NCBI GenBank assembly: GCA_947492375.1
Contig: CANLMI010000002.1
Span: 683,529 to 747,528 of the forward strand
Reading direction: 5' to 3'
Origin: an uncultured Kordiimonas sp.
GTDB taxonomy: Bacteria; Pseudomonadota; Alphaproteobacteria; Sphingomonadales; Kordiimonadaceae
DNA: 64,000 bases
Below are positions 16,070 through 25,210 of the stretch, piece by piece; positions within the stretch are counted from its first letter, which is position 1; each line of letters starts with the position of its first letter. The notes under the pieces are model-generated. The model was given only the letters and a program-made list of their open reading frames with translations, was not told the DNA's origin and made no database searches. The position numbers and the translations under genes are program-made.

Positions 16070-16522
16070 ATGTTTAAAGTATTTTATGAAGACCTCAGTA
16101 TTGGAGACACTGATACATTTGGATCTTATGTTGTTACTAAAGAAGAAGTGCTGGATTTCGCAGAAAAATATGACCCTCAGCCTTTTCACCTCAACGAAAA
16201 AATAGCCAAGCAATCTGTTTTTGGGGGGCTATGCGCCAGCGGATGGCACACATGTGCAATGACTATGCGTATGATGGTCGATCATTTAATGAAGCAAGGC
16301 CTGGCCAGTATGGGATCACCCGGCATTGATGAATTGAAGTGGCGCAAACCCGTATTCCCGGGAGATACACTAACAGTTACAACGACCATTACAGAAATGC
16401 GCTTATCCGAAAAAAGGCCAAATATCGGCTTTTTAAAATCCGATTATATAGTGACTAATCAGAACAAAGAGATCGTCATGACGATGATAGGAAATTATAT
16501 GGTTGCCACACGGCCAGCTTAA
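16070..16522 (+). CDS. MaoC family dehydratase
   Basis: A 150-aa hot-dog-fold enzyme, probably an (R)-specific enoyl-CoA hydratase. KYDPQPFHLNEKIAKQSVFG contains the catalytic Asp and His of the hydratase motif, and GGLCASGWHT the conserved loop. It should act on enoyl-CoA in fatty-acid or polyhydroxyalkanoate metabolism. In-frame ATGs at 16028, 16061 and 16070 are possible starts; 16070 gives FKVFYEDLSIGD at the N-terminus, as in relatives, with a modest GAAAGA upstream. The gene is monocistronic and divergent from the amidohydrolase. Confidence 0.85.
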   Translation: MFKVFYEDLSIGDTDTFGSYVVTKEEVLDFAEKYDPQPFHLNEKIAKQSVFGGLCASGWHTCAMTMRMMVDHLMKQGLASMGSPGIDELKWRKPVFPGDTLTVTTTITEMRLSEKRPNIGFLKSDYIVTNQNKEIVMTMIGNYMVATRPA

Positions 16523-16606
16523 CTGCCCTTGAAAATATTCGATAAGCAACTATGTGAAAAACATAATAACAATATAATAACAGCATTTTGATACAGTGAG
16601 GAAAGA

Positions 16607-17026
16607 ATGAGAACCTTCAGAAAATTGACCACCATCCATTTTTTATCCATTGCAATGACGCTTGGAGTAACTAGTTATGCGGCGGCTGATGATAAAACAT
16701 ACACCCCTGAAGAAGCAGAAGCAAAACTTATGCAAGGGTGTTTGAACGACGAGAAAAATGATCCAGCACAATGCGAATGTGTTTTAGGTGGCTTGAAGCG
16801 TGACACCTCCCCCAAGGATTATAAAACTATGATGGGTTTTCTCGGACTTACATTCAGCGGTAACTTTTCTGGCATGTGGGATTTTGTAGTCGAAAATGAC
16901 ATGACACTTGGCGAACTTGAGAAACTGGGCGCCCGACTAGAGGCAACCACTGATAAACTTGAGCAAGAATGTGACGGTGTAGAAATGAACCTGAAACTCG
17001 ACTTTGGAAAATCCAGTAAAATTTAA
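16607..17026 (+). CDS. Small secreted protein of unknown function with paired cysteines
   Basis: A 139-aa protein with a Sec signal peptide (cleavage likely after AAA at residue 27). The mature part has four cysteines, three of them clustered (GCLNDEKNDPAQCECVLGG) and one near the C-terminus (EQECDGV), so two disulfides in the periplasm are likely. AGGAAAG precedes the ATG. The gene ends 4 nt inside the convergent msrQ. I do not recognise a family; the CxxxxxxxxxCxC pattern followed by a helical domain occurs in several uncharacterised alphaproteobacterial proteins. Confidence 0.75.
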   Translation: MRTFRKLTTIHFLSIAMTLGVTSYAAADDKTYTPEEAEAKLMQGCLNDEKNDPAQCECVLGGLKRDTSPKDYKTMMGFLGLTFSGNFSGMWDFVVENDMTLGELEKLGARLEATTDKLEQECDGVEMNLKLDFGKSSKI

Positions 17027-17646
17027 CGACGAAGTTTGTTCATTACGGCTTTACTTCGTAATAAAAAAAGAAAGCCTAGTATCCCTGCATAAACAAGGGG
17101 TTCCAACTGGAATCCCTTACGCATCATAATGAAGTGTGCTGAGGTCAAAATACCAATCACATAAACAGACTTATGCAAACGCTGCCAATTTCTCGCGCCC
17201 AATCTCTTAATCCAACTGTTTGTACTCGTAAGAGCAAGTGGGATGAAGAGCAAAAGCGCGGTAACGCCCACTGTAATATATTTACGCTTAACTACATCCT
17301 GCCAGATATCAGGCCAAATAAAGGCTTTATCAAGCCAGATATAACCACCTAAATGCAAGAATACATAGAAGAAAGCAAATAACCCAATCATTCGCCTAAA
17401 TACTATGGGCTTGGGCGATTTCATTATTTTTGCAAGCGGGGATACAGCAAGTGATAGCAAGAGTATTCGTATTGCCCAATCACCTGTTATTCTATGAAAG
17501 GCTTCAACCGGATTCCATCCAAGACTACTTTCCAAGCCTTGATACGCATAATACCACTCATGCCCAAGCCATAAGGCCGGAAAACTAAGCATTAAAAATA
17601 AAACAGGTTTCCCATAACGCCGAAGGTTTTGAATAGAAATCGCCAT
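17023..17646 (-). CDS. msrQ: Protein-methionine-sulfoxide reductase heme-binding subunit MsrQ
   Basis: A 207-aa six-helix heme b membrane protein that passes quinone-derived electrons to periplasmic MsrP. The sequence ALWLGHEWYYAYQG, then NPVEAFHRITGDWAIRILLLSLAVSPL, RRMIGLFAFFYVFLHLGGYI, and WQRLHKSVYVIGILTSAHFIMMRKG places the heme-ligating histidines on the expected helices. The start lies 2 nt after the msrP stop, so they are translationally coupled. The 3' end overlaps the convergent secreted-cysteine gene by 4 nt. Confidence 0.93.
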   Translation of the reverse strand: MAISIQNLRRYGKPVLFLMLSFPALWLGHEWYYAYQGLESSLGWNPVEAFHRITGDWAIRILLLSLAVSPLAKIMKSPKPIVFRRMIGLFAFFYVFLHLGGYIWLDKAFIWPDIWQDVVKRKYITVGVTALLLFIPLALTSTNSWIKRLGARNWQRLHKSVYVIGILTSAHFIMMRKGFQLEPLVYAGILGFLFLLRSKAVMNKLRR

Positions 17647-17648
17647 AC

Positions 17649-18605
17649 TTAGTGATTAACACGCAAATCCATGCCGGCATACATATCAGCAACCATTTCA
17701 CCGTAACCATTAAATTTCTGCGTTGGCATACGGCCAAAATTACCTATTTTACGCTCACTTGCCTGACTCCACCGCGGATGGCTAACCTCAGGGTTTACAT
17801 TCGAGTAAAACCCATATTCATTGGGTGCTGACTTTGTCCAACTAGAAACCGGTTGCTCTTCAGTAAATGTAATTCGTGCGATCGACTTGATAGATTTGTA
17901 CCCGTATTTCCAAGGGGTAATTAAACGCATCGGCGCGCCATTTTGATTAGGAATTTCTTTGCCGTATAACCCAACGACCATCAAAGTCAGAGGATTCATC
18001 GCTTCATCCATACGCAACCCCTCAACATAGGGCCAGTCGAGTACAGGCCAGCGAATACCGGGCATTTGGTCACTATCAGCTAATGTCTCGAACCGAACAT
18101 ATTTAGCGCTGCCAAGCGGATTTAATTTTTTGATAATACTGGCTAATGGAATACCAATCCATGGAACAACCATCGACCATGCTTCCACACAGCGAAAACG
18201 ATATATCCGTTCCTCAAGTGCATTCATATCAATTAGATCTTCAAAAGAATAATCGCGGGTTTTTTCAACCAATCCATCAACCTTGACATTCCAAGGTGTC
18301 GTCTTCAAACGCCAGGCATTCTTAGCTGGTTCGCTTTTTGAAGTCCCAAATTCATAATAATTATTATAATTAGTAATTGCCGCTTCAGCAGTGAGTTTTT
18401 CATCTTGTCCAAAGTCAGTTTTCTTAAAAGCTAACTCTTTAAGTGCTCGTTCACTTTGCGCATTGCTAACTGCGGAAAGGCCTACGGCTGCTGACCCAAT
18501 TGACAAACCTGCTGCACTAAGAAACTTCCGGCGATTCAAATATACATTTTCGCTCGTGACTGCGTTTTCACTTTCATCCCAGCTATTTCGTTTCTTGATC
18601 AGCAC
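17649..18605 (-). CDS. msrP: Protein-methionine-sulfoxide reductase catalytic subunit MsrP
   Basis: A 318-aa periplasmic molybdoenzyme that repairs oxidised methionine in envelope proteins. The twin-arginine signal LNRRKFLSAAGLSIGSAAVG exports it folded with its cofactor. RFRCVEAWSMVVPWIGIPL holds the cysteine that ligates molybdenum, and the sulfite-oxidase fold continues with GLYGKEIPNQNGAPMRLITPWKYGYK. The start is GTG (18605), with GGAG 8 nt upstream. It heads the msrP-msrQ pair. The order and spacing are those of the conserved MsrPQ system. Confidence 0.95.
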   Translation of the reverse strand: MLIKKRNSWDESENAVTSENVYLNRRKFLSAAGLSIGSAAVGLSAVSNAQSERALKELAFKKTDFGQDEKLTAEAAITNYNNYYEFGTSKSEPAKNAWRLKTTPWNVKVDGLVEKTRDYSFEDLIDMNALEERIYRFRCVEAWSMVVPWIGIPLASIIKKLNPLGSAKYVRFETLADSDQMPGIRWPVLDWPYVEGLRMDEAMNPLTLMVVGLYGKEIPNQNGAPMRLITPWKYGYKSIKSIARITFTEEQPVSSWTKSAPNEYGFYSNVNPEVSHPRWSQASERKIGNFGRMPTQKFNGYGEMVADMYAGMDLRVNH

Positions 18606-18745
18606 ATTAAAACTCCATCAAACCCGTAATCCATGCATTCAGTGCATAGATAAGGATGACGATCAACGCGATCCAATAACATCGTATCAAATTTTACGTG
18701 ATACAAAATCAGACCTAAAACATGAAGAAGCTTATAGGCACTATT

Positions 18746-20083
18746 TTACCGCTGAAAATCATAAACACTGCCAAGCTCAAGTATCTGGGTTAATTCATCA
18801 AGCGCAGTGAAACATTCTTCCATCAAAGCAACATCACCAAGGTCTTCCGGCATCAAACGGTCTCGGTAATGTTTATTGATCCAGCTCGTCAATTCAGTAA
18901 CACGTTCATCAGTAATAATAACTTTTGCGGTTAAGGCTTCGAGATCATCATCCGAAAGTACAACACGTTGGCGAAGGCATGCTGGACCACCACCGTTTCG
19001 CATACTTTGGCGCACTTCCATATAGTCCGCATTATTAATCGGTCCATTTGATGCCAGCATTTTATCAACAAAGGCTTTTGTGCTTGCTGTTTCTTCTACT
19101 TCTTTGGGTAAAATAAGTGTCATACCGCCCCGGTTCGATGGCGAGATAAGCTGGCTATTGAAAAGGTAGGATTTAATAGCATCCTCAAGCGGCACTTCAC
19201 TTGATGGCACCTCGATAAATGTTAATTCCACATCCCCCATCGCGGCCTGAAGCTCTTTTTGTAAGGATACTGGATCAACAAATGCTTCTTCGTGATAGAA
19301 AAAGACATTTTTGTTAGATACGGCAACCACGTCATTATGGAATGCACCCGCATTAATCGCCTTTGGGTTTTGGCGGACAAAAACAGCTTTTCCATCCCGC
19401 ACACCATGCTGACGAACAATTGCCCTACTGGCTTCATATGTTTGCCGCCCCGGAAACGTAAGATCTGTATTCGCTTCAAAAGCACGGCGACCATAAACAT
19501 AAAGTGCCATACCCTCTTCGCCGTAATCAGCGCAGAACCGGTTATGGTTTGCCGCCCCCTCATCCCCCATATGGATACCACCTGAAAGCGGTTTGTGATG
19601 AGCAAAACGATCCCCTTTTGGGAAGATTGCTGCTAAAATACGTGCTGTTGTATCGGCCTCGATCGAACGATGATACATGGCCGCCAGATTAGCTGCGGTA
19701 AAATGTGTACGCCCATCCGTTGTATCTGGTGCAGGTGAAACCGTGGCTGCATTGGCTGTCCACATAGTACTCGCAGAAGATAGATTGGCAACAAGAGCTG
19801 GATTTTCACGCCACGCACTCGCCAAAATCTCGGCATCACTACCCGAAAACCCCAAACTTCGCAGCGTAGATAAATGAGGACGATCTTGAGGGGGAAGAAC
19901 ACCTTGCATCATGCCAAGACTACGCAGATGTTGCATTTTTTCCAAGCCTTGAAGCGCGCCTTCTTTGGGGTTTGCCACACCGCCTTTGTTACTCGCTGAT
20001 GCCACATTGCCATAGCTAAGCCCGGCATAGTTATGTGTTAGACCAACCAGCCCATCAAAATTTACTTCCTGCCACTTAGTCAT
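18746..20083 (-). CDS. astB: N-succinylarginine dihydrolase
   Basis: A 445-aa enzyme of the guanidine-modifying superfamily. It hydrolyses N2-succinylarginine to N2-succinylornithine, CO2 and two ammonia, the second step of arginine catabolism by the succinyltransferase route. The N-terminal EVNFDGLVGLTHNYAGLSYG and HLRSLGMMQGVLPPQDRPH are characteristic, and MRNGGGPACLRQRVVL near the C-terminus holds the catalytic cysteine. GGGGA lies 9 nt upstream of the ATG. It is the last gene of a four-gene minus-strand cluster (M20 hydrolase, astA, astD, astB), with gaps of 22-44 nt. Confidence 0.96.
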   Translation of the reverse strand: MTKWQEVNFDGLVGLTHNYAGLSYGNVASASNKGGVANPKEGALQGLEKMQHLRSLGMMQGVLPPQDRPHLSTLRSLGFSGSDAEILASAWRENPALVANLSSASTMWTANAATVSPAPDTTDGRTHFTAANLAAMYHRSIEADTTARILAAIFPKGDRFAHHKPLSGGIHMGDEGAANHNRFCADYGEEGMALYVYGRRAFEANTDLTFPGRQTYEASRAIVRQHGVRDGKAVFVRQNPKAINAGAFHNDVVAVSNKNVFFYHEEAFVDPVSLQKELQAAMGDVELTFIEVPSSEVPLEDAIKSYLFNSQLISPSNRGGMTLILPKEVEETASTKAFVDKMLASNGPINNADYMEVRQSMRNGGGPACLRQRVVLSDDDLEALTAKVIITDERVTELTSWINKHYRDRLMPEDLGDVALMEECFTALDELTQILELGSVYDFQR

Positions 20084-20113
20084 GGTTTCAATCCCCGTAT
20101 GATTTATTTTTGA

Positions 20114-21577
20114 TTATATCTTCAGTCCAGTTGGCAGCGCTGCAACCGTTACCTTGCCATCAGCCTGCTCCATAGACGCCACAGCATATGAGCAATAGTC
20201 CGCGGCATAATAAGCACTTGGCCTATGATTACCCGAGAGGCCAATACCACCAAACGGCGCTGTTGACGCTGCGCCTGTTGTTTGTTGATTCCAATTCACA
20301 ATACCTGCACGCGAACGTGGGAAAAAATACTCATATAAATCAGCATTATCACTAATCAACCCAGCAGCAAGGCCAAACCGCGTATTATTAGCTTCCTGTA
20401 TTGCAGCATCAAAATCATCAACCCTAATCAGTTGGAGCATAGGGCCAAAAACTTCTTCATCTGGCAGGTCTTTCACATTTGTTACATCCAGCAGCCCTGG
20501 CGATAAAAAGGCATCGCCGAGTGGTAGCTTCTTGACTTCACGTAAGACATTTGCCCCCTGATCAATCAAGTTTTTCTGTGCAGCTAATACCATGTCAGCG
20601 GCATGAGCGCTTACAATTGGCCCCATATAAGCCTGATCTTTATCACTCCAACTACCAACAGAGATACCATCAATACCCTTTAAAAGTTCATCAACAAATT
20701 CGTCACCCTCTTGGCCTTTGGGTACAATTAACCGCCGGGCACACGTACAACGTTGACCCGAGCTGATGAACGCCGACTGGATTGTCATCACTGCTGCTGC
20801 GCGGTTATCATTTACATCAGAAACGATAAGTGGATTATTGCCACCAAGCTCAAGAGCCTGAATAACCTCTGGCCGATCAGCAAGCTGACGGGCGATCAAC
20901 TGCCCTGTACGAGCACTGCCTGTAAAGAGTAAGCCGTTTATACCCTTTGCACCTACAAGCGCGACACCAACATCACGGCCGCCTTGCACCAAGTTTAAGG
21001 CACCTTTGGGCAATCCTGCTTCTTCCCAGGTTTTTACCATCAATTCTGCAACAGCAGGGGTAATCTCACTTGGTTTAAATACAATGGTATTACCTGCGAT
21101 AAGAGCTGGCACAATATGCCCATTAGGCAAATGTCCCGGAAAATTATAAGGGCCAAACACGGCCATTACACCGTGTGGACGGTGGGAAAGTTTCGCCTTA
21201 AGGGCTCCATTGAGGCTTTCTTTAAAGCCTGTGCGTTCTTCATAAGCCTTAATCGAAATCTCTATTTTATTAACCATTGCACCTGCTTCGCCGAGCGCAT
21301 CCCACAAAACTTTACCAGCGTCCTGCGCAATTAACTCAGCCAAGTGCTCTTTCTTGTCTGCTAATAATTCAGAATATTTACGGGCAACTGTAATACGTTC
21401 TTCAAACGACGTGAGCGACCACGTCTTAAAAGCACGATTAGCGCTATGAACGGCTTCCTCTACTTGTTCAGCGCTAGCCTCTTTGCCTTGCCAAATTACT
21501 GCACCAGATGACGGGTCTACCGACTCAAAATTCGCACCAGCTCCTTCAAGCCATTGACCGCCAATATATAAACTCAC
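20114..21577 (-). CDS. astD: N-succinylglutamate 5-semialdehyde dehydrogenase
   Basis: A 487-aa NAD-dependent aldehyde dehydrogenase that oxidises succinylglutamate semialdehyde to succinylglutamate in arginine degradation. VIWQGKEASAEQVEEAV near the start, ELGGNNPLIV with the general base, SAFISSGQRCTCARRL with the catalytic cysteine, and NWNQQTTGAASTAPFGGIGLSGNHRP are AstD-type. The start is GTG with AAGGA 8 nt upstream. The gene sits between astA and astB, which supports the assignment over other aldehyde dehydrogenases. Confidence 0.95.
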   Translation of the reverse strand: MSLYIGGQWLEGAGANFESVDPSSGAVIWQGKEASAEQVEEAVHSANRAFKTWSLTSFEERITVARKYSELLADKKEHLAELIAQDAGKVLWDALGEAGAMVNKIEISIKAYEERTGFKESLNGALKAKLSHRPHGVMAVFGPYNFPGHLPNGHIVPALIAGNTIVFKPSEITPAVAELMVKTWEEAGLPKGALNLVQGGRDVGVALVGAKGINGLLFTGSARTGQLIARQLADRPEVIQALELGGNNPLIVSDVNDNRAAAVMTIQSAFISSGQRCTCARRLIVPKGQEGDEFVDELLKGIDGISVGSWSDKDQAYMGPIVSAHAADMVLAAQKNLIDQGANVLREVKKLPLGDAFLSPGLLDVTNVKDLPDEEVFGPMLQLIRVDDFDAAIQEANNTRFGLAAGLISDNADLYEYFFPRSRAGIVNWNQQTTGAASTAPFGGIGLSGNHRPSAYYAADYCSYAVASMEQADGKVTVAALPTGLKI

Positions 21578-21621
21578 GATTAAATTCCTTTAATTATAAA
21601 CCCTATACTTTTGATAAAGCA

Positions 21622-22668
21622 CTATTGATTAGCTGATTTTTCGCGCTCAATAGGTACATAGCGCATATCGTCACCGTTCTGGACCTGAAGAATTTCAGCG
21701 ACATCACTCGGCACCCAAAACCCACTTGAAGTTTCAACAACATTAGTCATTGCGACACGGAAATCATTGATATCGGTTTTAGCGGCCAAATGTTTCGGGT
21801 CATGACTACTCCCCTCAACAGTGCCGCCCAGTTGGTCATGAACACTTCTGCGTACACTCCAGATACTCCACTTGTGTGCTTCCATTGTGGGGCCCCCATC
21901 AAAAATATCAACCGCACCAGAGAAATGAAATCCTTCTTTCTCAAGCAATCTTTTAGCAGGAGCCGCATTATCATGTGCTTTGCCGATAACATCTCGCGCA
22001 GCAGCAGGCAGAAGTGCGGTGTAAATAGGAAACTTTGGCATCAAATCAGCAATAAACTGACTATTACCAACACCATTAATACGATCAGCTTCATCAAAAT
22101 CCATGCAGAAAAACTGGCGCCCAATTGCCTCCCAGAAAGGTGATATTTCCCTATCGTTAACCCACCCACGGATTTCAGCAATCATCTTGTCAGCAAAACG
22201 GTCGGGATGTGATGCAATTAAAAGATACCGCGACTTAGCAAGTAATTTACCAAGTTGGCCAACTCTATAATCCGGGTGCAAGAACAAGGTTGCAATTTCG
22301 CTTGCCCCAACAAAATCATTTGAAAGGTTAAGTAATTCGGTATCAACCCGCATTTCAGGCTCTTGGCTTACCTGCGTCTGATGTAGTAATCGATAACTAT
22401 AGAAGGGTTTATCAAGCCCTATCCCGGTAATAATTGCACTGGTACCAACCAATTTATTTTTCTCAAGGTCCTCTAATACCAATAAATATCCGGTTTTAAT
22501 ATTTTTCAAATCAGCTGGGTCCGCAGCAAACGCTGTTACCGAATCTTCAATCTTCTTTGAAAGAACGGCTTCATCAGCAGGAAAGGTTGTCATTCCCGTG
22601 CCAGTTTGGGCCGCCAATCCCATCAACGCATCTAAATCTTCAGCGCGTGCTTGCCGAACAACAAACAT
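21622..22668 (-). CDS. astA: Arginine N-succinyltransferase
   Basis: A 348-aa GNAT-fold enzyme that succinylates arginine with succinyl-CoA, the committed step of the pathway. FVVRQARAEDLDALMGLAAQTGTGMTTFPADEAVL is the family start, GASEIATLFLHPDYRVGQLGKLLAKSRYL is the acetyl-CoA-binding region, and EIRGWVNDREISPFWEAIGRQFF and YTALLPAAARDVIGKAH are AstA hallmarks. The length fits the single-subunit type. GAGGGAA precedes the ATG. Upstream is the M20 hydrolase gene. Confidence 0.96.
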   Translation of the reverse strand: MFVVRQARAEDLDALMGLAAQTGTGMTTFPADEAVLSKKIEDSVTAFAADPADLKNIKTGYLLVLEDLEKNKLVGTSAIITGIGLDKPFYSYRLLHQTQVSQEPEMRVDTELLNLSNDFVGASEIATLFLHPDYRVGQLGKLLAKSRYLLIASHPDRFADKMIAEIRGWVNDREISPFWEAIGRQFFCMDFDEADRINGVGNSQFIADLMPKFPIYTALLPAAARDVIGKAHDNAAPAKRLLEKEGFHFSGAVDIFDGGPTMEAHKWSIWSVRRSVHDQLGGTVEGSSHDPKHLAAKTDINDFRVAMTNVVETSSGFWVPSDVAEILQVQNGDDMRYVPIEREKSANQ

Positions 22669-22691
22669 AATCTTTCCCTCTATTATTAGTA

Positions 22692-23954
22692 TTATTGTTT
22701 TTTCAAATTCATCACATCGTCCAGTTTTCCTGAAGCAAATGCATTTAATATCAAAGCTGATAATTTCGCTCTCTCAACAAAACTATCAACGAGGACAAAC
22801 TCATCTGAACTATGGATCGAACCACCGCGAACACCCAAAGTATCAACGTTTGGCAGGCCAGCCGCTGCTAAATTATTACCTTCACAACAACCACCTGTAG
22901 CAACATAATTAATATTAATACCAAGGTCATTTCCGCATACCTTGATAAGGTCCATCAATTTCAGATTTGCATCACTTAACACCTTCGGCGGGCGGTTAAT
23001 GCCGCCATGCAAACTGATCGAATAACCATCACGCGAATTCCAGTCATCAATAATAGCGTCAAGTTTACCCTGAAACCAATCACCATCTTCTGCGGCTTTA
23101 AGGCGTACATTAAACCGGCACCAAGCCATATCCGGCACAATATTAGGAGCAACACCACCGCTGATAACGGCTGGATTCACTGTCAACTCCGGCCGTCCGT
23201 CGGTTAGTTCAGATAAATCAGCAATTATTCGAGATAAAGCAACAACAGCATTACGGCCTTCATGAAACTCACGCCCAGCATGCGTTGCCTTACCTCTTAC
23301 AACAATAGTGTAATTGCCACTTCCTTTGCGCGCTCCCGCAAGCGTACCATCTGCAAGCGCAGGTTCATAAGTAAGCCCTATATCAGCGGCTTTAGCCCTT
23401 TCCATTAAAATCGGACCGGACTTTAAAGAGCCAGTTTCTTCGTCAGGAGACAAGATTACTTCCCACCCAATACTACCTGCGAATGGACCACTTTCAAATG
23501 TTAAAAGTGCATGTAGCATAACAATAATGCCACCCTTCATATCAGCAACACCCGGGCCATTTAACGTATTATCATCGAGCCACTGGCTAGTTTGAAAGTC
23601 ACTATCAACCGGGAATACTGTATCAGTATGACCAGTTAATAAAACACGGCGATTTGCCGCCGGATTTTTGTATATACGAAGTGAGCGACCATTTTTAACT
23701 GTCTCAACATCGCCTTGTTGATTGACGCTTTCACCATCACCAAGCGCAATAAATTCCACCTCTGCACCAAGAGGCTCAAACGCTTCTACAATTTCCGCTT
23801 CCATTACTTGCAGGCCATCAAGGTTCCGGCTGCCGCTATTGATTGCAGACCATTTTTGAACAAGCGCAATCATATCATCACGCTTGTTATCCAGAGACTG
23901 CAACGATACGTTTAGAGCTTCCCGGTCGGAAATTGAGTCAACAATTGAATTCAT
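22692..23954 (-). CDS. M20-family metallohydrolase, probable succinylglutamate desuccinylase substitute
   Basis: A 420-aa zinc hydrolase of the M20 (carboxypeptidase G2-like) family, first gene of the arginine succinyltransferase cluster. Metal-binding motifs are VLLTGHTDTVFPVD, GPGVADMKGGIIVML, SPDEETGS and, near the C-terminus, SIHSSDEF; the dimerisation domain starts at VRGKATHAGREFHEG. The window has no AstE-type (M14-like) desuccinylase. The location makes it the likely hydrolase of N-succinylglutamate or succinylornithine: a functional substitution inferred from context, not seen in the sequence. No signal peptide is present. An alternative is an unrelated acyl-amino-acid hydrolase that was recruited here. 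Confidence 0.85.
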   Translation of the reverse strand: MNSIVDSISDREALNVSLQSLDNKRDDMIALVQKWSAINSGSRNLDGLQVMEAEIVEAFEPLGAEVEFIALGDGESVNQQGDVETVKNGRSLRIYKNPAANRRVLLTGHTDTVFPVDSDFQTSQWLDDNTLNGPGVADMKGGIIVMLHALLTFESGPFAGSIGWEVILSPDEETGSLKSGPILMERAKAADIGLTYEPALADGTLAGARKGSGNYTIVVRGKATHAGREFHEGRNAVVALSRIIADLSELTDGRPELTVNPAVISGGVAPNIVPDMAWCRFNVRLKAAEDGDWFQGKLDAIIDDWNSRDGYSISLHGGINRPPKVLSDANLKLMDLIKVCGNDLGININYVATGGCCEGNNLAAAGLPNVDTLGVRGGSIHSSDEFVLVDSFVERAKLSALILNAFASGKLDDVMNLKKQ

Positions 23955-24397
23955 TCAAAATCACCAATAAAGATATAATTGTTATAGATGGTCATATATT
24001 CTAACTACGCTCGCGCGCCTTAGAGGTCAAGTTTAGTGATCATTCAGATATCGGCAAATATGTATAGCCAAATCGAATCAAACGTTATACATTAACATTA
24101 TACAGATAACGCATACACATGATATAAACTTAGGTATATTCTGGAACTATCCCTGCAAGTCGTCGCGTTAAACTAACCGTTTACCGCAAGTAACAAAACC
24201 AAGGACGAAAAGCACCTATAATCGGGAGCACAATTAATAATATAAAATATTCAATATTGAAATTTAGTATCAAAATACCAAGTACATCAGATACATTTTC
24301 ATATAATGAATAAAAATCATAGAACTCTCGGGTTCATAAGAGCCACAAGGCCAACACACACGACAACACCAATTTGGTATTTTAAAGCGAGGAAACA
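23955..24397. other. 443-nt AT-rich regulatory region between the AST operon and the LuxR-type gene
   Basis: No coding sequence is supported. It must hold the divergent promoters of the arginine cluster (minus) and the LuxR-type regulator (plus). A direct repeat TTATACA occurs at 24085-24091 and 24098-24104, spaced one and a bit helical turns apart, and may be an operator. No terminator-like hairpin was seen. Confidence 0.4.
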
Positions 24398-25132
24398 ATG
24401 AAAGCATTAATAGTAGACGGTGAAGAAATATATAGACTTTCAATGAAAGAAGTTATTTCTACTGCCGCAAATTTCAGTGAAATTCTTGAAGCCGGTAGCG
24501 AACACGACTTTCTTTCCATGACAGCACGGCACGATGTATTTGACTTAATTGTATTGCAACCAGCAAGCCTGCAAGACGATGGTCAAAATTGTCTGAAACT
24601 GGTAAATAGACTTTACCCCAACACCAAAGTTGTCAGCATTGGTACAAACTCTAATTACAGTGCAAGTTCAAAAGATTCGAACATAACATTTATGCCAAGA
24701 ACAGCCTCAATCCATGATATGGTGTCCGCTATCCAACACGCCCTCAAACTACCTATTGATAGCTATCGCGGGCAAGCAAACCAGCAACATGTTAAACAAA
24801 CAAATGTTTCCGGCTTGCTTAAAACCGAGTTTAATAAGTTTAAAACCCAAATTGTTCAAAATGGCGAAGCCAAAAATTCAGTCGACTTGAAACGATTATC
24901 CTACCGCCAGCGACAAATTCTGGCTATGGCAGCCGATGGCCTGCCAAATAAAGAAATAGCAGCACGCTTGAATATTGCTGAAGGCACTGTAAAAGCGCAT
25001 ATGCATTCAATATTTAAAGTACTGGGCGTGTCAAATCGCACTCAGGCGGTAATCCGATACGGGGCGTCTGGAGGCTCTTCAAGTCTCTCACAGCAGAAGT
25101 CGCCAAGCTGGCAACAAATGACCGTTGCATAA
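24398..25132 (+). CDS. LuxR/FixJ-type regulator with a degenerate receiver domain
   Basis: A 244-aa DNA-binding protein. Residues 1-115 look like a response-regulator receiver, but the phospho-accepting aspartate is replaced by Gln54 (DLIVLQPASL) and the conserved lysine by Arg101 (FMPRTAS), so it should not be activated by phosphorylation. A linker with many Gln and Asn follows, then a LuxR-type helix-turn-helix (about 167-222): LSYRQRQILAMAADGLPNKEIAARLNIAEGTVKAHM is intact. AGGAAAC lies upstream of the ATG. No histidine kinase is adjacent. It is divergent from the arginine cluster and could control it, but this is only positional. Confidence 0.85.
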   Translation: MKALIVDGEEIYRLSMKEVISTAANFSEILEAGSEHDFLSMTARHDVFDLIVLQPASLQDDGQNCLKLVNRLYPNTKVVSIGTNSNYSASSKDSNITFMPRTASIHDMVSAIQHALKLPIDSYRGQANQQHVKQTNVSGLLKTEFNKFKTQIVQNGEAKNSVDLKRLSYRQRQILAMAADGLPNKEIAARLNIAEGTVKAHMHSIFKVLGVSNRTQAVIRYGASGGSSSLSQQKSPSWQQMTVA

Positions 25133-25154
25133 GCTTTAACTACCCTAAAATATC

Positions 25155-25188
25155 AAAGGACGTCTAATCATTTTAGACGTCCTTTCTT
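25155..25188. terminator. Intrinsic terminator between the LuxR-type gene and mmsB
   Basis: A perfect 13-bp stem AAAGGACGTCTAA (25155-25167) / TTAGACGTCCTTT (25173-25185) with a 5-nt loop. The T-rich tail (CTTTCTTT) is on the plus strand, and the stem lies just beyond the mmsB stop on the other, so it may act in both directions. Confidence 0.85.
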
Positions 25189-25210
25189 TCTCGTGTCCTT
25201 TACTCAATAA

